Program-made: the position numbers and the translations under genes
DNA from: Homalodisca vitripennis
Lineage: Eukaryota; Arthropoda; Insecta; Hemiptera; Cicadellidae
Assembly: GCF_021130785.1 (NCBI RefSeq)
Contig: NW_025776214.1
Coordinates: 124,001 to 188,000, forward strand
DNA length: 64,000 nt
Reading direction: 5' to 3'
Shown: piece after piece, positions 11,139 through 23,186 of the stretch
Layout of the letters: every line of letters starts with the position of its first letter
Position numbering within the stretch: position 1 is the first letter of the stretch
Notes under the pieces: model-generated
Told to the model about the DNA's origin: nothing
Database searches by the model: none
The model's input: only the letters and a program-made list of their open reading frames with translations

Positions 11139-12832
11139 ATATGAGATTTTGACTTTAACTTTCCTAACATTAAAAAATGGACATGAGGTGTTTGTTGAGG
11201 TGTTTGAGGGTCATTTGAATAACTCATTAAATTGTAAACAGTTTTAGGTTAGTAAACTTAAAATCAAAAAGCTCATCAGTGTATTTTGTTACATTAACCT
11301 AAGTTGCAAACTCTTAGCCATCTTTGAACAGCTGTCATTTTTGACTTGGTTGTCCGTTTGAGGTCGGGGTTGCGGCTCTGTACTCTACTAATATAGACCT
11401 TTAATTTTATATGCATATCAACCTATGCTTACATTTAAGATTTTCTTCTGACTCCTAGCGGGCCGCCCACCTGAGGAAGTAGCGGATGACTGAATATGTG
11501 ATAAAATCGATTTTTTATGTCCATAAAGTTTGTGTAAGGCTTTGTAGATCTATTTAAAATATTTTGAAAAATATTTAACCGACCCGGGACTTTTTGGACA
11601 CCCTGTATATATATATATATATATATATATGTAATGAAAATAAATAAATAATAAACAATGAGATTTACACATGTGGACCTTTTAAACATTTTATTTATTT
11701 ATATATTTGGTTATTTATTTCTATTGCTACAACTTCTAAACTACTCTAGTCAAGTCGTTTTGAAAACCAGTACAACGTAAAAATGACCTGCTCAAAGTTA
11801 AAGTATAGTAACCTACAAATAGCGATCGTGATGGTTTCTATTCATGAAGCTTAGTTGATTAGTTTTTATGTACAATCATTCGATGGTCATAAATTACTTT
11901 TTATCCTTCCATGGCATAATACTAACCACGTCTTTTATCGCGTTGTGGAGGAAGTTAGCATTAAGCCCATAGTTACTACTAAAAAGCATTGGTATGGAAA
12001 TAATATGTTAGTGATATTAATATTGTAGAAATGGTATATAAAAATTTGTATTACCAGTGAAAAAATTGATTATTCAATTAAAATTTATAAAAATACTAGT
12101 ATAGTATTGTGCCCCTAAAACGTTAAGACTGTTTTTATCTACTAAAAATATTTTTGAATAAAATTATAGTTTACACTTTAATTCAATGAAGTAAGTAGTT
12201 TTAAAAGTATAAATTTGTCAAAATTAAAGGCCTTCGAAGTTAGTTTTATTATTAAAGAGTTTAGAACTATTCCTTTCCATAAGACATGGTTTTAACAAAT
12301 ATTATACCTGAAACATAAAATAGTTTTTTGAATTTTATTTATATGTTGTATCTCCTTGCCGCTTTCTTTGTAAACCTAACGGCACAATCTTTTTTTACAG
12401 CTGATTGATATTATTTGTTAAGATATTCATTAAATTTGAATTTATCACATTGTGATCCTAATGTCTGTAATACGTAGTTAGGACACAAATAACGATGATA
12501 AAACAATATACATTCATAAATAAAAATCTTAGAATATCTTAAGACCAAGATCAAGTTATCAACCAAAGGTACAGAGATGGAAAGGAATACCAAGCTCTTG
12601 TAAAAGACTGACAACAGTAAAAAGTTTTATTTTGTTTCAGTAGGCCGACTGCTACAAAAGAACCTCCAGCCAGCTACAAAACTGTCAGGCCTGTTAAATC
12701 TCTTCTTAGTCCTGTCAGCTTTTTAGTTCACTGTAACAGAACTGCATTCTCTTTGTATGTTTGAAAAATAATCAGCATTCATCTTTAATCAGTTTCTTAT
12801 TGCAATATTATAAAAACTTCCGCCAAGATGTA
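11139..12832. other. Non-coding stretch with a probable transposon end
   Basis: No gene is seen. At 11440-11605 a more GC-rich segment ends in actttttggacaccctgtat followed by (TA)n. Its reverse complement starts with a CAGGGTGTCC-type terminus common at ends of insect DNA transposons, so it is probably a fragment of one. No partner inverted repeat was found nearby. 12640-12730 is another GC-richer patch after a tttgtttcag sequence, unassigned. Confidence 0.4.
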
Positions 12833-14246
12833 AGTAAATAAAAAGTTCCATGATATGAGTATAAAAAGGATAATTCGAACGAGATATATCAAGTTATATA
12901 ATGTATCTGAAATGTTTTATGTACTAAGAAAGCAGACCCAATTTCTAGTTGATTTCAGACACCAGTTTTGAATATAACATTGAGATAGCGCAAGTTAGAA
13001 TCATGTATTCGATTTGGGCAATTATTTTCAGAACCACTTTACTCTATATACTCTTCCCTTAATCTGTTTGATAAAATTGAGTAAGCATATGACTGGAGTA
13101 GTATTGGCATAATATGGCTTATAAGGATAAATTAATTAGACATGCTATGATAAACAAAAGTAAAATATTAAGTCACAGATTATGGATAAAATGTTTTCGT
13201 ATTCACAACGACATATTAATTAGTGTTATCACTGCAGTTTATTGCATGAGAAATAATTCACCCAAAATGTATATTTGTGAATTTCTACTGGCAGGAGTGT
13301 TAGCGTGCACTATCGTGCTCTAAATTTGCTAAATTAGTTATGACTTCACTTTTATTGCTTGTGGACATGCATCACATGTTTTTGATTGTTTTATATTTGG
13401 ACATTGAAACCTGACGCCCAAGTTTTTAAGTTTTCAAATTACATAACGAAATGGAGTAAACACTTAATAGTTTAAAAATTTTTTAAATGTAATAGTTCTT
13501 AAAACTTTCTAAAAAATACGTTGAACTAGAAAAATTCCTCGTCATAACAGCATTTGAACTGAGCATTTCATTCAACGTTAGCAAATATACCCCTATATAC
13601 ATAGTTTACCATCCAAATATAAAATTTAAAATGTTAGCTCTGAAGTAATTGTATTTTTGAAAGTATTTTAATCCATTTTTGCGAGCCCGTTTACTTCTCA
13701 CTGTTCTTTACTTCTCACTTCTTCATTGAAAATATGAAGATACTAGTTTAATAGCACTTCTGAAGTAAACTGGAAAGCATTAAGAAAAGTTATATCCCAA
13801 TTGGAAGAAAAAATATTGTTCCCCGGATACCATCTGTATCCATAAGTAGAAAGCGAAGAGGGCGGAAACCATCAGTAAACTTATGCACTTTATAGCCGAG
13901 CATGTGCGCATAACAGACGCTGAGATGATACTACTAGATAGTCATGTATACAAAATATTGTAAATCTTTGCAGTACGTTATAAATTTACCATATTTCAGA
14001 TTCACGGTCAAATCAAAAGTGAATTTATAAAACAAAGAATCTGACACGCGTTAAAACATACTTTGAACGTTGAAAATTTTAAATTTACTGGCCATAAACC
14101 CTTGGTTATTTAGGAAAAGGATAATTTCTTCGACAGGTTACAGTTTAGTTAACCGCGGAGAATGCTTGCTAGATTCACTGTGAGTTTCTTGAATTGAAGA
14201 CTCAAGTAATCTTAAAAATAAGGATAATATATCCTAATATATATGC

Positions 14247-14249
<3 letters not shown>

Positions 14250-14311
<62 letters not shown>
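14250..14311. repeat. (TA)n microsatellite
   Basis: Long TA run within copy A. The matching position in copy B (about 34460-34497) is much shorter and interrupted, so it varies between the copies. Confidence 0.9.
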
Positions 14312-16509
14312 TTGTTTCAATTTAATGTTCCATTATACTAATATACTTACTAATAAAAACTTTTATATTTAGTATGATTAAAAAAGGGGAGGATACTACT
14401 TTAAATGAGCCTTATCTAATTAGCTGAGCGCCAGCGAACCATATAACACCAGGGGCGGGAACAATATTATTCATACCTCTCTTTATTTTGACAGACTATT
14501 CAAGTAGTATCTTGAAAACAGAAGATTCCATAGCAAAAAATGTTACACGAAGCCTCGCATCCATAATTTATTTAACATTCAGTTATAGTATGAAACATAT
14601 CATTCCATGAGATATGGTTCAGCGTTACCGAGCATTTTTATGGCTGTATTGGGTAATTATAAAGGAAGGGGGAAACAATTGCAGAGTATTTAAATTTGGA
14701 AACAGTATAATTATATAGCACTTGAACCCCAAAAAGCAATATTTAGCACAGGATTTACAATGTTTGATATTATTATGGCATTGTTTTTAAATCTTAATAA
14801 AGGTTTATTTAAGGTTCTTAAAGGGTCATGAATTCATACAAATTAAATTGAAAAACGTTTTTTGCAATTTCTCTGATCATGGCACTTACAACGCAAAAAC
14901 CTACAAAGTAAAACAATTATTACTGTTGGATTGATTATTACTCAATTTTCACATACAAATATAAACTGTCTGAGTTTCGTATTGTAAAGTTTCTAAATTT
15001 GTAAAGTGATATGTCAACTTTGAGAACGATATTACCATCAGGTTTATGCAACTTAAAATTATTCAAACGATATTTCTATATGAAAGCCACATATTAAATA
15101 TACTGTCTTGTAATTTAAGCGGGAAGAGTATTATGACATGTTATAAAGTAAAATGTTTAATTTTATAATAGGTATTGTAAAGTATAACTATGTAACGAAA
15201 TTTGATATAGAAATAAGGGTGATAACGTACTACCATATTGGTTGGTTGGCCTTTATAAACACTTATGTTTAGAATTACATAATATTGCTTGACAATAATA
15301 ATTTTACATAACTCTGTAAATACTCCATCTAAATACTTAAGGGCTGATAGTTTGAGTTATATCTGTATTTATGATAGGAGTGTAAACTTGTGATCTTAAT
15401 AATAACAACTCAAACTATCTTTGATCCACACTAAACAATATCATCAGTTGCAAAAAAATTAAACCATACAGTATATTTTACATATAACACGATTATATTT
15501 GGTCAATTAATCTACTATGCTTACTAAAAATCCACAAAATTGTTCACTAAATATACTTTTACACTTATCAATAAGATTTTATTGTTACATAAAAACACAT
15601 ACACAATTATTGATGTGATCATTTTGTTTGTTTTAAAGCTCTAAACTTTAAAATATTTTTATACTTAAAATAATATTTCCATACATTAATTTGATCTTTA
15701 TAGCTATGCAAGAAATCACAGTTGTAGAAATGTTGAATAAATAACTACTATATGATATAAACACAAATTTAACATTCTAAAATAAACCTCTGTACAAACT
15801 CAACCTCCACAGAAAGTAACTTTGCAGTGAGTTTAACTATGTGCCACGAAATACGTAACCAACAACCACCAGGAAACCGAATTGTTTGTTGCTAATTTAT
15901 TATCAATATACGCCCAATTTGTTTAAAGTTGTATACACGTAAAAACTTATGGGCACGTTGTTGAAAATGTAAATATTACGTGACTCAACCTGGAGTCCAC
16001 TCTCTACCTCATACTAAAAGGTAATATGGGGATTTAGAGTTATTTTTGTACATTTATTAATAAAAACTTAGGGAGTGCCAAACAATGTTTTTACAGTGTG
16101 TTATTCGAACACTGTACACTTGTATCATGGAATAAAAAATTTATGCCTGCACATTGAATAGTATTGGTAAGAACTGCGTGGTACCTCTTTAATTAGAACT
16201 GATAATTTGTTTCATCATATAATTGACGATTTTTTGTATTATAAATAATAAACTTCTGAACCAATCGTTACTAAAAGAGAGCAACCTAATCTGATATATA
16301 ACTATAATTTTCTTCAATATTAATACAGCCGAAATAAAACTGACTGAGTTACCACAAATTGTCCGAAACATAGTGAAAAAAATCATAAATGTTATGAAGT
16401 ATTCTCTTACAAACAACAATAAAATTAATTTAATAGCCCAAACTCATTCGTAATATTTAGGAACATTGTGCTGTGGATGAAGAAAAGTGGAGTTGGTACA
16501 TTTCAATGG

Positions 16510-16620
16510 TGTGTTGTCTGTCGTGTGGTCAAGCATTGTAATTAGCCATCAGTAGAGTGCCGCGGGGGACACCCCACTCAGCATCTGTCACTGCATTCGT
16601 CCCCCAGATCCTTTTTATCA
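16510..16620. other. Conserved GC-rich island 1 of 5
   Basis: A block from gttgtctgtcgtgtggtcaa to ccgcgggggacaccccactc and onward is retained in five macro-repeat positions (also 20170-20272, 27661-27770, 36661-36777, 40821-40920), although the surrounding AT-rich DNA has drifted. It contains GGGGGAC ... GTCCCCC, a 7-bp stem enclosing about 28 bases. On the minus strand a splice-acceptor-like tgctttag precedes a short frame ending DLGDECSDRC-stop. Structured RNA, exon remnant and constrained repeat core are all open. Confidence 0.5.
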
Positions 16621-19600
16621 GTCTTTTTGACAACTTTATATTTCTAAAGCAGATAATAAAGTTTCCTTATCAAAACAAATTTGCGTGTTTGTGAGGGACT
16701 TTCCGTTTGATAATATCTTAATTTCATGATAACTACTAAATTAGTAAACTTACAAAACTGTGTGAATAGGAAGGTGAACTGTTTGTATAAAAGTATGCAA
16801 ATATTCTGGTATTTTAACAAGCTGTGTGTGCATACGAATTGACTTTCTTATTCACAATCCTTTTACATAAGTGCTAGTAGATGTGTGAATTGGAACACCA
16901 ATTTTAATTGTAGTTATTAAGGAACCTACAGGTCCATTTAAAATCGTGTATTTATTTGCCTGTTAGTCTGGCTGTCTGACATTCCATGCGATATCTCTAG
17001 ATATAAAAGCCCTAACGAATTTAAGGTTTCTCTTAGTCAATGGAATATATGCTTTGATTTTTTTATTGAATTTAAAAGTAAAATATTTTCACATTTGTTC
17101 CAAATGAATAGCTATCAGGCTAATAGTCCTACCCATTATTATGGGTTATAATTAACTAAAAATCGGCAAATAATCCAATATCCATACAAACTTATTAAAT
17201 TCATAGTGAAATTTCATCATGCGACATAGTAATGAATGTGCTAAAGGTACTTAGTTGAATTAATAAGTCAAGTTTTCCTTACTTTCTTTTGAGTTTTCGT
17301 TGCCCCGTTGTAATTTTTATTATTATTTAAAGCTCAACCATGCTTAAGAGGAATCTACATTTTTACCTGATAATCAATTCATTGAATTAAAAATTTTATT
17401 CCCAGGGAGTAATTTTCATACAATACGTTACACAAATCCCAAAATCCCAAATAACATAAGGTTTTAATACCATTAAGATTTATTTAATTCAAACATATTG
17501 TATATTAACAATTAGTCACATAACTTGTCATTAAAAATCAAACTAGAAATTTTTCAAATTTAGCCTAAAACTATATTTTCATATATTAAAATCTCAAATA
17601 TTGTTTTGTTTGATTTTTTCCAACATATTAACAATATTTATCACTCAAAGATTTAATCTTAAGATTAAAATGTGAATGAAGCCTGTCTATTTAGTTAAAA
17701 ATCTCTTTATACAATTATGTTATTCACATGTCAAACCAACTACCAAAATTACTATTTAAAATGTAATAATAGTTGTTAACTCTTAATACTATTCATCAAA
17801 ATTTTAGATTATTGAAAAGATATATACTCACAGGTTTAGTAGAAATGATATATGTAAACAATAACATATTATTATTTAAAATACTACTCCCTAAATGCTA
17901 TTATTAGTCTTTCTTTCTGTGATAAATCAATTTGTTTGTATTTAAAAAATTATATGTATCTAATTTAAACGTAAGTATGAAAGTTTAACAACGAAGTTCC
18001 TCAAAAGCAAATGATTTTACTAAATTTGTACAAAATAGAGTACAAAATAATGCTATTATATAGTGTGGTATCCCATCTAGTCGTTATTAAATACTACACA
18101 AAATGTCAACAATTAGTTAAATGATTTGCATCAAATTAATTGATGTTTGTGGAAAGAAATTAACATATTTACTTCGAAAGCAGTGAACATGTTAATTGTA
18201 TATTAAGGCAAACGAGAAAATAATCTAACCGCATTCTAAACTAGTCAAAATAAGCCCAAGTATTACATGACGCTTACATATTACAATACTATAAAACTAC
18301 CTGTATTAAAATTTTATTTTAATGAATAATTTTGCTATGAGTTAAAACATCTTTCATATTTTAATATCTATAATAGTTTATATTATACTTTATCATTCCT
18401 GAGTATCTGTGCAGTATAAAAACAATAGGATACATACATATAAGGTAAATCAATATTGCTTTAATAAATATTGAAATACTCCATGCAATCATATATTAAA
18501 ATAATACTTTTGTTTCTAGTTTTATAGGACATAACGATCGTTATTATTTTATATTTAATTATTTTAATATATTATATTATATTATTATATATTAATATTA
18601 CAAAGGTATAAATAATTTAATAATAATTGTTACTAAAGAAAAGATAAAGTAATTTAATTTATTATCTGTTTGTTTAAGTTAATGTCACAATAAAAGATTG
18701 ACGTAGCAAAGGATTACAATAACATACTCTGTATTGTATGGAGCTGAACACAAATATTACAATGACGTCACATCCTGTATCCAGAAAACTGGAAGTCCCA
18801 CCAGCATTTCCGGTGAACTAGTTGACGTTGTTTAAATTAGGTTGAACAAAAACATAGAATCATGTGACATATTTATGATTTCTTATGATGTTAAAGTTGT
18901 TAAACAAAACAGAGTTTCTACCTGAAAACAATAAACTCGTATTCTTTATTTCATTATCCCATATACATTGTTTAAAAAGTCCAAAGTGGTTAATCTATGT
19001 TAAAAGAGAATAAATTCTCTTTAACTTCAATGTATCATCTTGTATACTACGCCAAAGATCACAATTATATTAAGTTTCTTACATGTTCTACGATTATGAT
19101 ATAAACATACATCTTACATATTAAAATAAGCCTCTACCAAGCTCCACAGACTTCAGTAACTTTACGGTGAGTTCAAAATTCGACCACGAATTCCATAACC
19201 ACCAGCCACCAGGAAACCGCATTGTTTCTGCTCATTTATTATGTATAAGCGCCCAAACCGTTTAAAACTGTATTCCCATACAAAGTAACATTAAGTAAAG
19301 AAATATGTAATAATATCACACTGATACATATTTCTTATGGAGACATTGTCGATAAAGTAACAATTTCGGAATACAATCTCAATTCCATCCTTAAACATCA
19401 TACTTATAGTAAATATGTGGTTTTGCATAACTTTAGTGCGTTTTAATAATAATCATTTGTGGTGTACCTACAAATGTTTTTGTATGGATGTTTCAAAACA
19501 TTTATGCCATTCAGGATCATGTAAATATTAAGAAGAATATTACGATATACACATTCTATAAGACTAAAGTGACTACTATGTATGAAATACGCTCGAAACT

Positions 19601-20169
19601 CGTTTTTTTTCTATTACGATATTTGTGTAAGTCCGCTCTATCAATCACGTGACACAAACATTGATAAAATCACAGTAAATTTACAAACGGATATAAAATG
19701 AAAAACGTTTGCTTATATGGTGTACATAATAGTACACCGCAATCACAATATTTCAACCAATGAGATTACAGATTTAGCATTGGAGAGAGTTAGATTGGGA
19801 AAAGTGATTCATTCTAATGATAAGAATATATATTTTAGCATTACATGGAACAGGTCTCAACTACAAACAACTCTTCCATTTCTATACGTGGAATCGCAAC
19901 GGACTTAGTCACCTCTATTTAATTTTACATAATGAATAAGGTAAAAAGAGAAGAAATATTTGTCCAAACTGACATGTTACAACTTAGTAAGTATAAAATT
20001 AGATTAAATTGTAAACAAATATAATATTGCATAACAACATTTGTTAATGTTAACATTTAATGTTGATACTACGAGAATTCAAAATAAATAACTGCGTTGC
20101 TCAAACTCTTTCATAATTCGGAATAACATCGTCTTGTAGAGAATGAAAAATGAAGATGTGTATATTTCA

Positions 20170-20272
20170 ATGTTGTTTTGTCTGTCGTGTTGCCAAGCCA
20201 TCAGTATAATGCCGCGGGGGACACCCTACTCAGTATCTGTCACTGCATTCGTCCCCTAGATCCTTTGTATCA
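20170..20272. other. Conserved GC-rich island 2 of 5
   Basis: Homologous to the island at 16510-16620. On the minus strand a textbook acceptor (pyrimidine-rich, tgttattgttatttcag, about 20300) precedes a short frame ending DLGDECSDRY-stop. The hairpin stem is kept except for the last pair. Confidence 0.45.
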
Positions 20273-22035
20273 AAACTTTTAACAGCTGAAATAACAATAA
20301 CATTAAATGTATTTTCCTTATCAAAACACATTTTGCATGGGAAACACTGCATTAGTAAACTAACAATGCCGTGAATGTAATAAGATGAATATCATATATT
20401 AATATGATACAAATTTGTTAATTTTTCATTACAATTCATGCAATATTTTATTCTAAATAACTGAATTATTTATATAGTCTTTTTATATACGTGCACTGAA
20501 CCAGCCTCTCCAGTCAAAGCAGTTAGGGGTGGTACACCCTTGTTAAGGTTAACAAGAACCTCGAACCCTTTGGGGTTTACAGTTATCTCCTAGAGTATAC
20601 TAGACCAATCGAATTACCCTTGTATTCCATAATCTCGACATTTGTGGTTAGTGATGTGGCGCTCCTGAACATCATTAAGGTTACTCAGTTTTAAGTAAAA
20701 TGTTGGATTTTTCTGTGATCAGTAGTAGGTTCAACTGGAAGGTATGAATCAGCCAGAAGTGATCTCAGCTGGGTCTGATAGTCTCTTTACATTTGACATT
20801 AATATTAATCTGTTCACTTATGACAAAAATTATTCTTTTACATTTTTTAATTACAAGTTTTTTTTTATATAAGCTTAGCTACACATTTTATCGTTCAACA
20901 AAACAACTACTGACTTTTTCAGGATGACCTCTCTTAAAATATATCTATTTAATGATAATAAAATGTTCAATTTGAAGCGACTTAAGTGAACTCTTCACTT
21001 ACGGAATTACTGTCTTTGAATAAAATTTCGTTTTTAATTTATATAAATGAGTAATTGTACTGATGAATGTTAAATAACAGTTTAAAAATTGAAAACTATT
21101 GTTTGTAATTTATTTAAATGTATATTTTTAATAATCTTTTAATGAGAAACAGTTAACAAATTGTAAAAAATTTCAATTTAAATCTTGTCAGTTTTGTATG
21201 TGTTTGGCTATACGTATGATAAGAGTCTTAATTCTATTGAAATCACACACATTCACACATATGAAGCATACAGATGTAAGGAAATAATTGATTTGTATAT
21301 TTGTATAAACATGAAGGAAATGTGCGTGAGTAAATTAAAACCAAAATTAATGTTAGGTACTGGAATACGAAGAGCTATCTTGAAATTCATAAATTATTAT
21401 TAATTCCCGGGAATTGCCTGATTTGTAAATCAGATTACAGGATTACCACAAACTAATCATCATAATGAAAGTGGAATTATTGACGTTGCTTTAATTGACT
21501 TTAATAATTCTGCTACTAGATCATATTAGACTTAGCAGTAAATTAATTTTGATTAAAGAGTGAGAAATGGAATAGGCGTGGTTACTAGTACACACAAATA
21601 TATTCAATATTGACGACATACCATCAATACATACAGAGATAGAAACGCTTCTTACTCATTAAGTTAGGTTTACTACTCTATTTCTCAAATCTGTAGAGAT
21701 TCTTCAAAGTGTTAAGTTAAGAAAAATCTGTATCCAAATAAAATAAGTGGATTTATAGAATCCATATTTTAATAGATTCCGAAATGTATGTAGCTTACAT
21801 TTGCAATTAAATTTTTATGTTTTTATATGTCAGGAACTATGTAGGATTTGCAATATGCAAAGTCCATATAAAAGTCCAAAGTTTTATATTTTTCTGTTTT
21901 TGAATGCTGGTTTTGAAAAACTGTTAAATATGTATATAATTATAAACCTTTTAACACTTTTTAAACTTTTATTTTCATACTATGTACATTTCGAATTCTG
22001 GGAATTCATCTTCAGGTACTAAGGTTAAGTTAAAT

Positions 22036-22038
<3 letters not shown>

Positions 22039-22102
<64 letters not shown>
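22039..22102. repeat. (TA)n microsatellite and flanking insert in copy A
   Basis: About 32 TA units start an insert of roughly 400 bases (to about 22450) absent from copy B, where the join at 42657-42683 holds only a short TA tract. The insert also carries a T23 run (22265-22287) and aatttcaataaatattgaat, similar to the ends of the tRNA palindrome. Confidence 0.85.
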
Positions 22103-22109
<7 letters not shown>

Positions 22110-22919
22110 ATTTCAATAAATATTGAATAGCATTGCCAGTTATACAAATTTTATATATATATATATATAATTTTTGTACTATTTGATTTTATAAATAAAT
22201 TCAGAACGTGTTCCTTTAATTGAAAATATATACAATGGGTAAAATTACAAACTTAGATTGGTTGTTTTTTTTTTTTTTTTTTTTTTTAAATATTCCATAT
22301 TCCTTTAATAAGGTGTTATAGAAATATAAAATTACATTTTAATCTTATCGGTAACATGATTATATATGTAAAGATATAAAGTGGAGAACGCTTTAAACCG
22401 CATATTATTGCCCTTAAACCATAATAATACAAATATACATAAGTATATTCATGTTACAGTACACATGAATGCCAAAATTAAGGATTAGAGTTTGGAATGT
22501 ATTGCAGTCTACTAAACAGTCACAAGATCCCCATCACTTCAAGATTATCTCCATTATTCACCTTCCATCCTGCTGTAATATGATTACCTTTACATCCCAA
22601 CAAACTCGCTTTACTTTTTCATAGCCACTTCATTGTTTATTGACAGAGTAATAAAAAATTCTACGATTTACAATTTTCAAAAGTTGAATAAAGAATTATT
22701 ACATTTATAAAATCTGGTCTTTTAATTATCGTTGGTTTTTAATACTAGCAAAACATTTTGGAACAGTTTTATTTATGGTAATGAAGATGAAAATCTAATA
22801 TTCGTTGTTGATGTGTAGATTTTGATAACTATTTGAGTTTTTAAACTTAATTATGTTTCATATCGAAAGCGCTATCTTTTGTAGCGTAATTTTAAAAAGA
22901 AAAGAACGGAGTATTTTAA

Positions 22920-23186
22920 GGGGGTTCGGTATGCCCTATCCTTCCCATGTTAATTTGGCCAATTTTATGTACCTTTTTCTCAGAAAACTTTAAAGCTATC
23001 ATCATCAAAGTTTAGGACACTACTATTTAGACCTTTGTTAACATTTAGAGAGGAACTCTAAATGTTAACAAAGGTCTAAATAGTAGTGTCCTAAAGTTTG
23101 ATGATGATAGCTTTAAAGGTTTCTGAGAAAAAGGTACATAAAATTGGCCAAATTAACATGGGAAGGATAGGGCATACCGAACCCCC
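22920..23186. mobile_element. TTAA-flanked long-inverted-repeat MITE, loop lost
   Basis: The two arms of about 130 bases are nearly perfect reverse complements. They start GGGGGTTCGGTATGCCC and end GGGCATACCGAACCCCC, with only a few bases between them. TTAA (22916-22919) precedes it. The right target copy reads ttat, apparently altered. It is the same insertion as 43144-43538 in copy B, but the central loop of about 125 bases is missing. It has no coding capacity. TTAA duplication suggests mobilisation by a piggyBac-type transposase. Confidence 0.85.

Noticed and set aside
10840..11152. Identical 65-residue frames on both strands
   Set aside because: They are mirror images created by the palindrome and run through the tRNA-like genes; not protein genes.
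11435..11689. 84-codon minus-strand frame
   Set aside because: It spans a transposon end and a TA run; no protein similarity seen.
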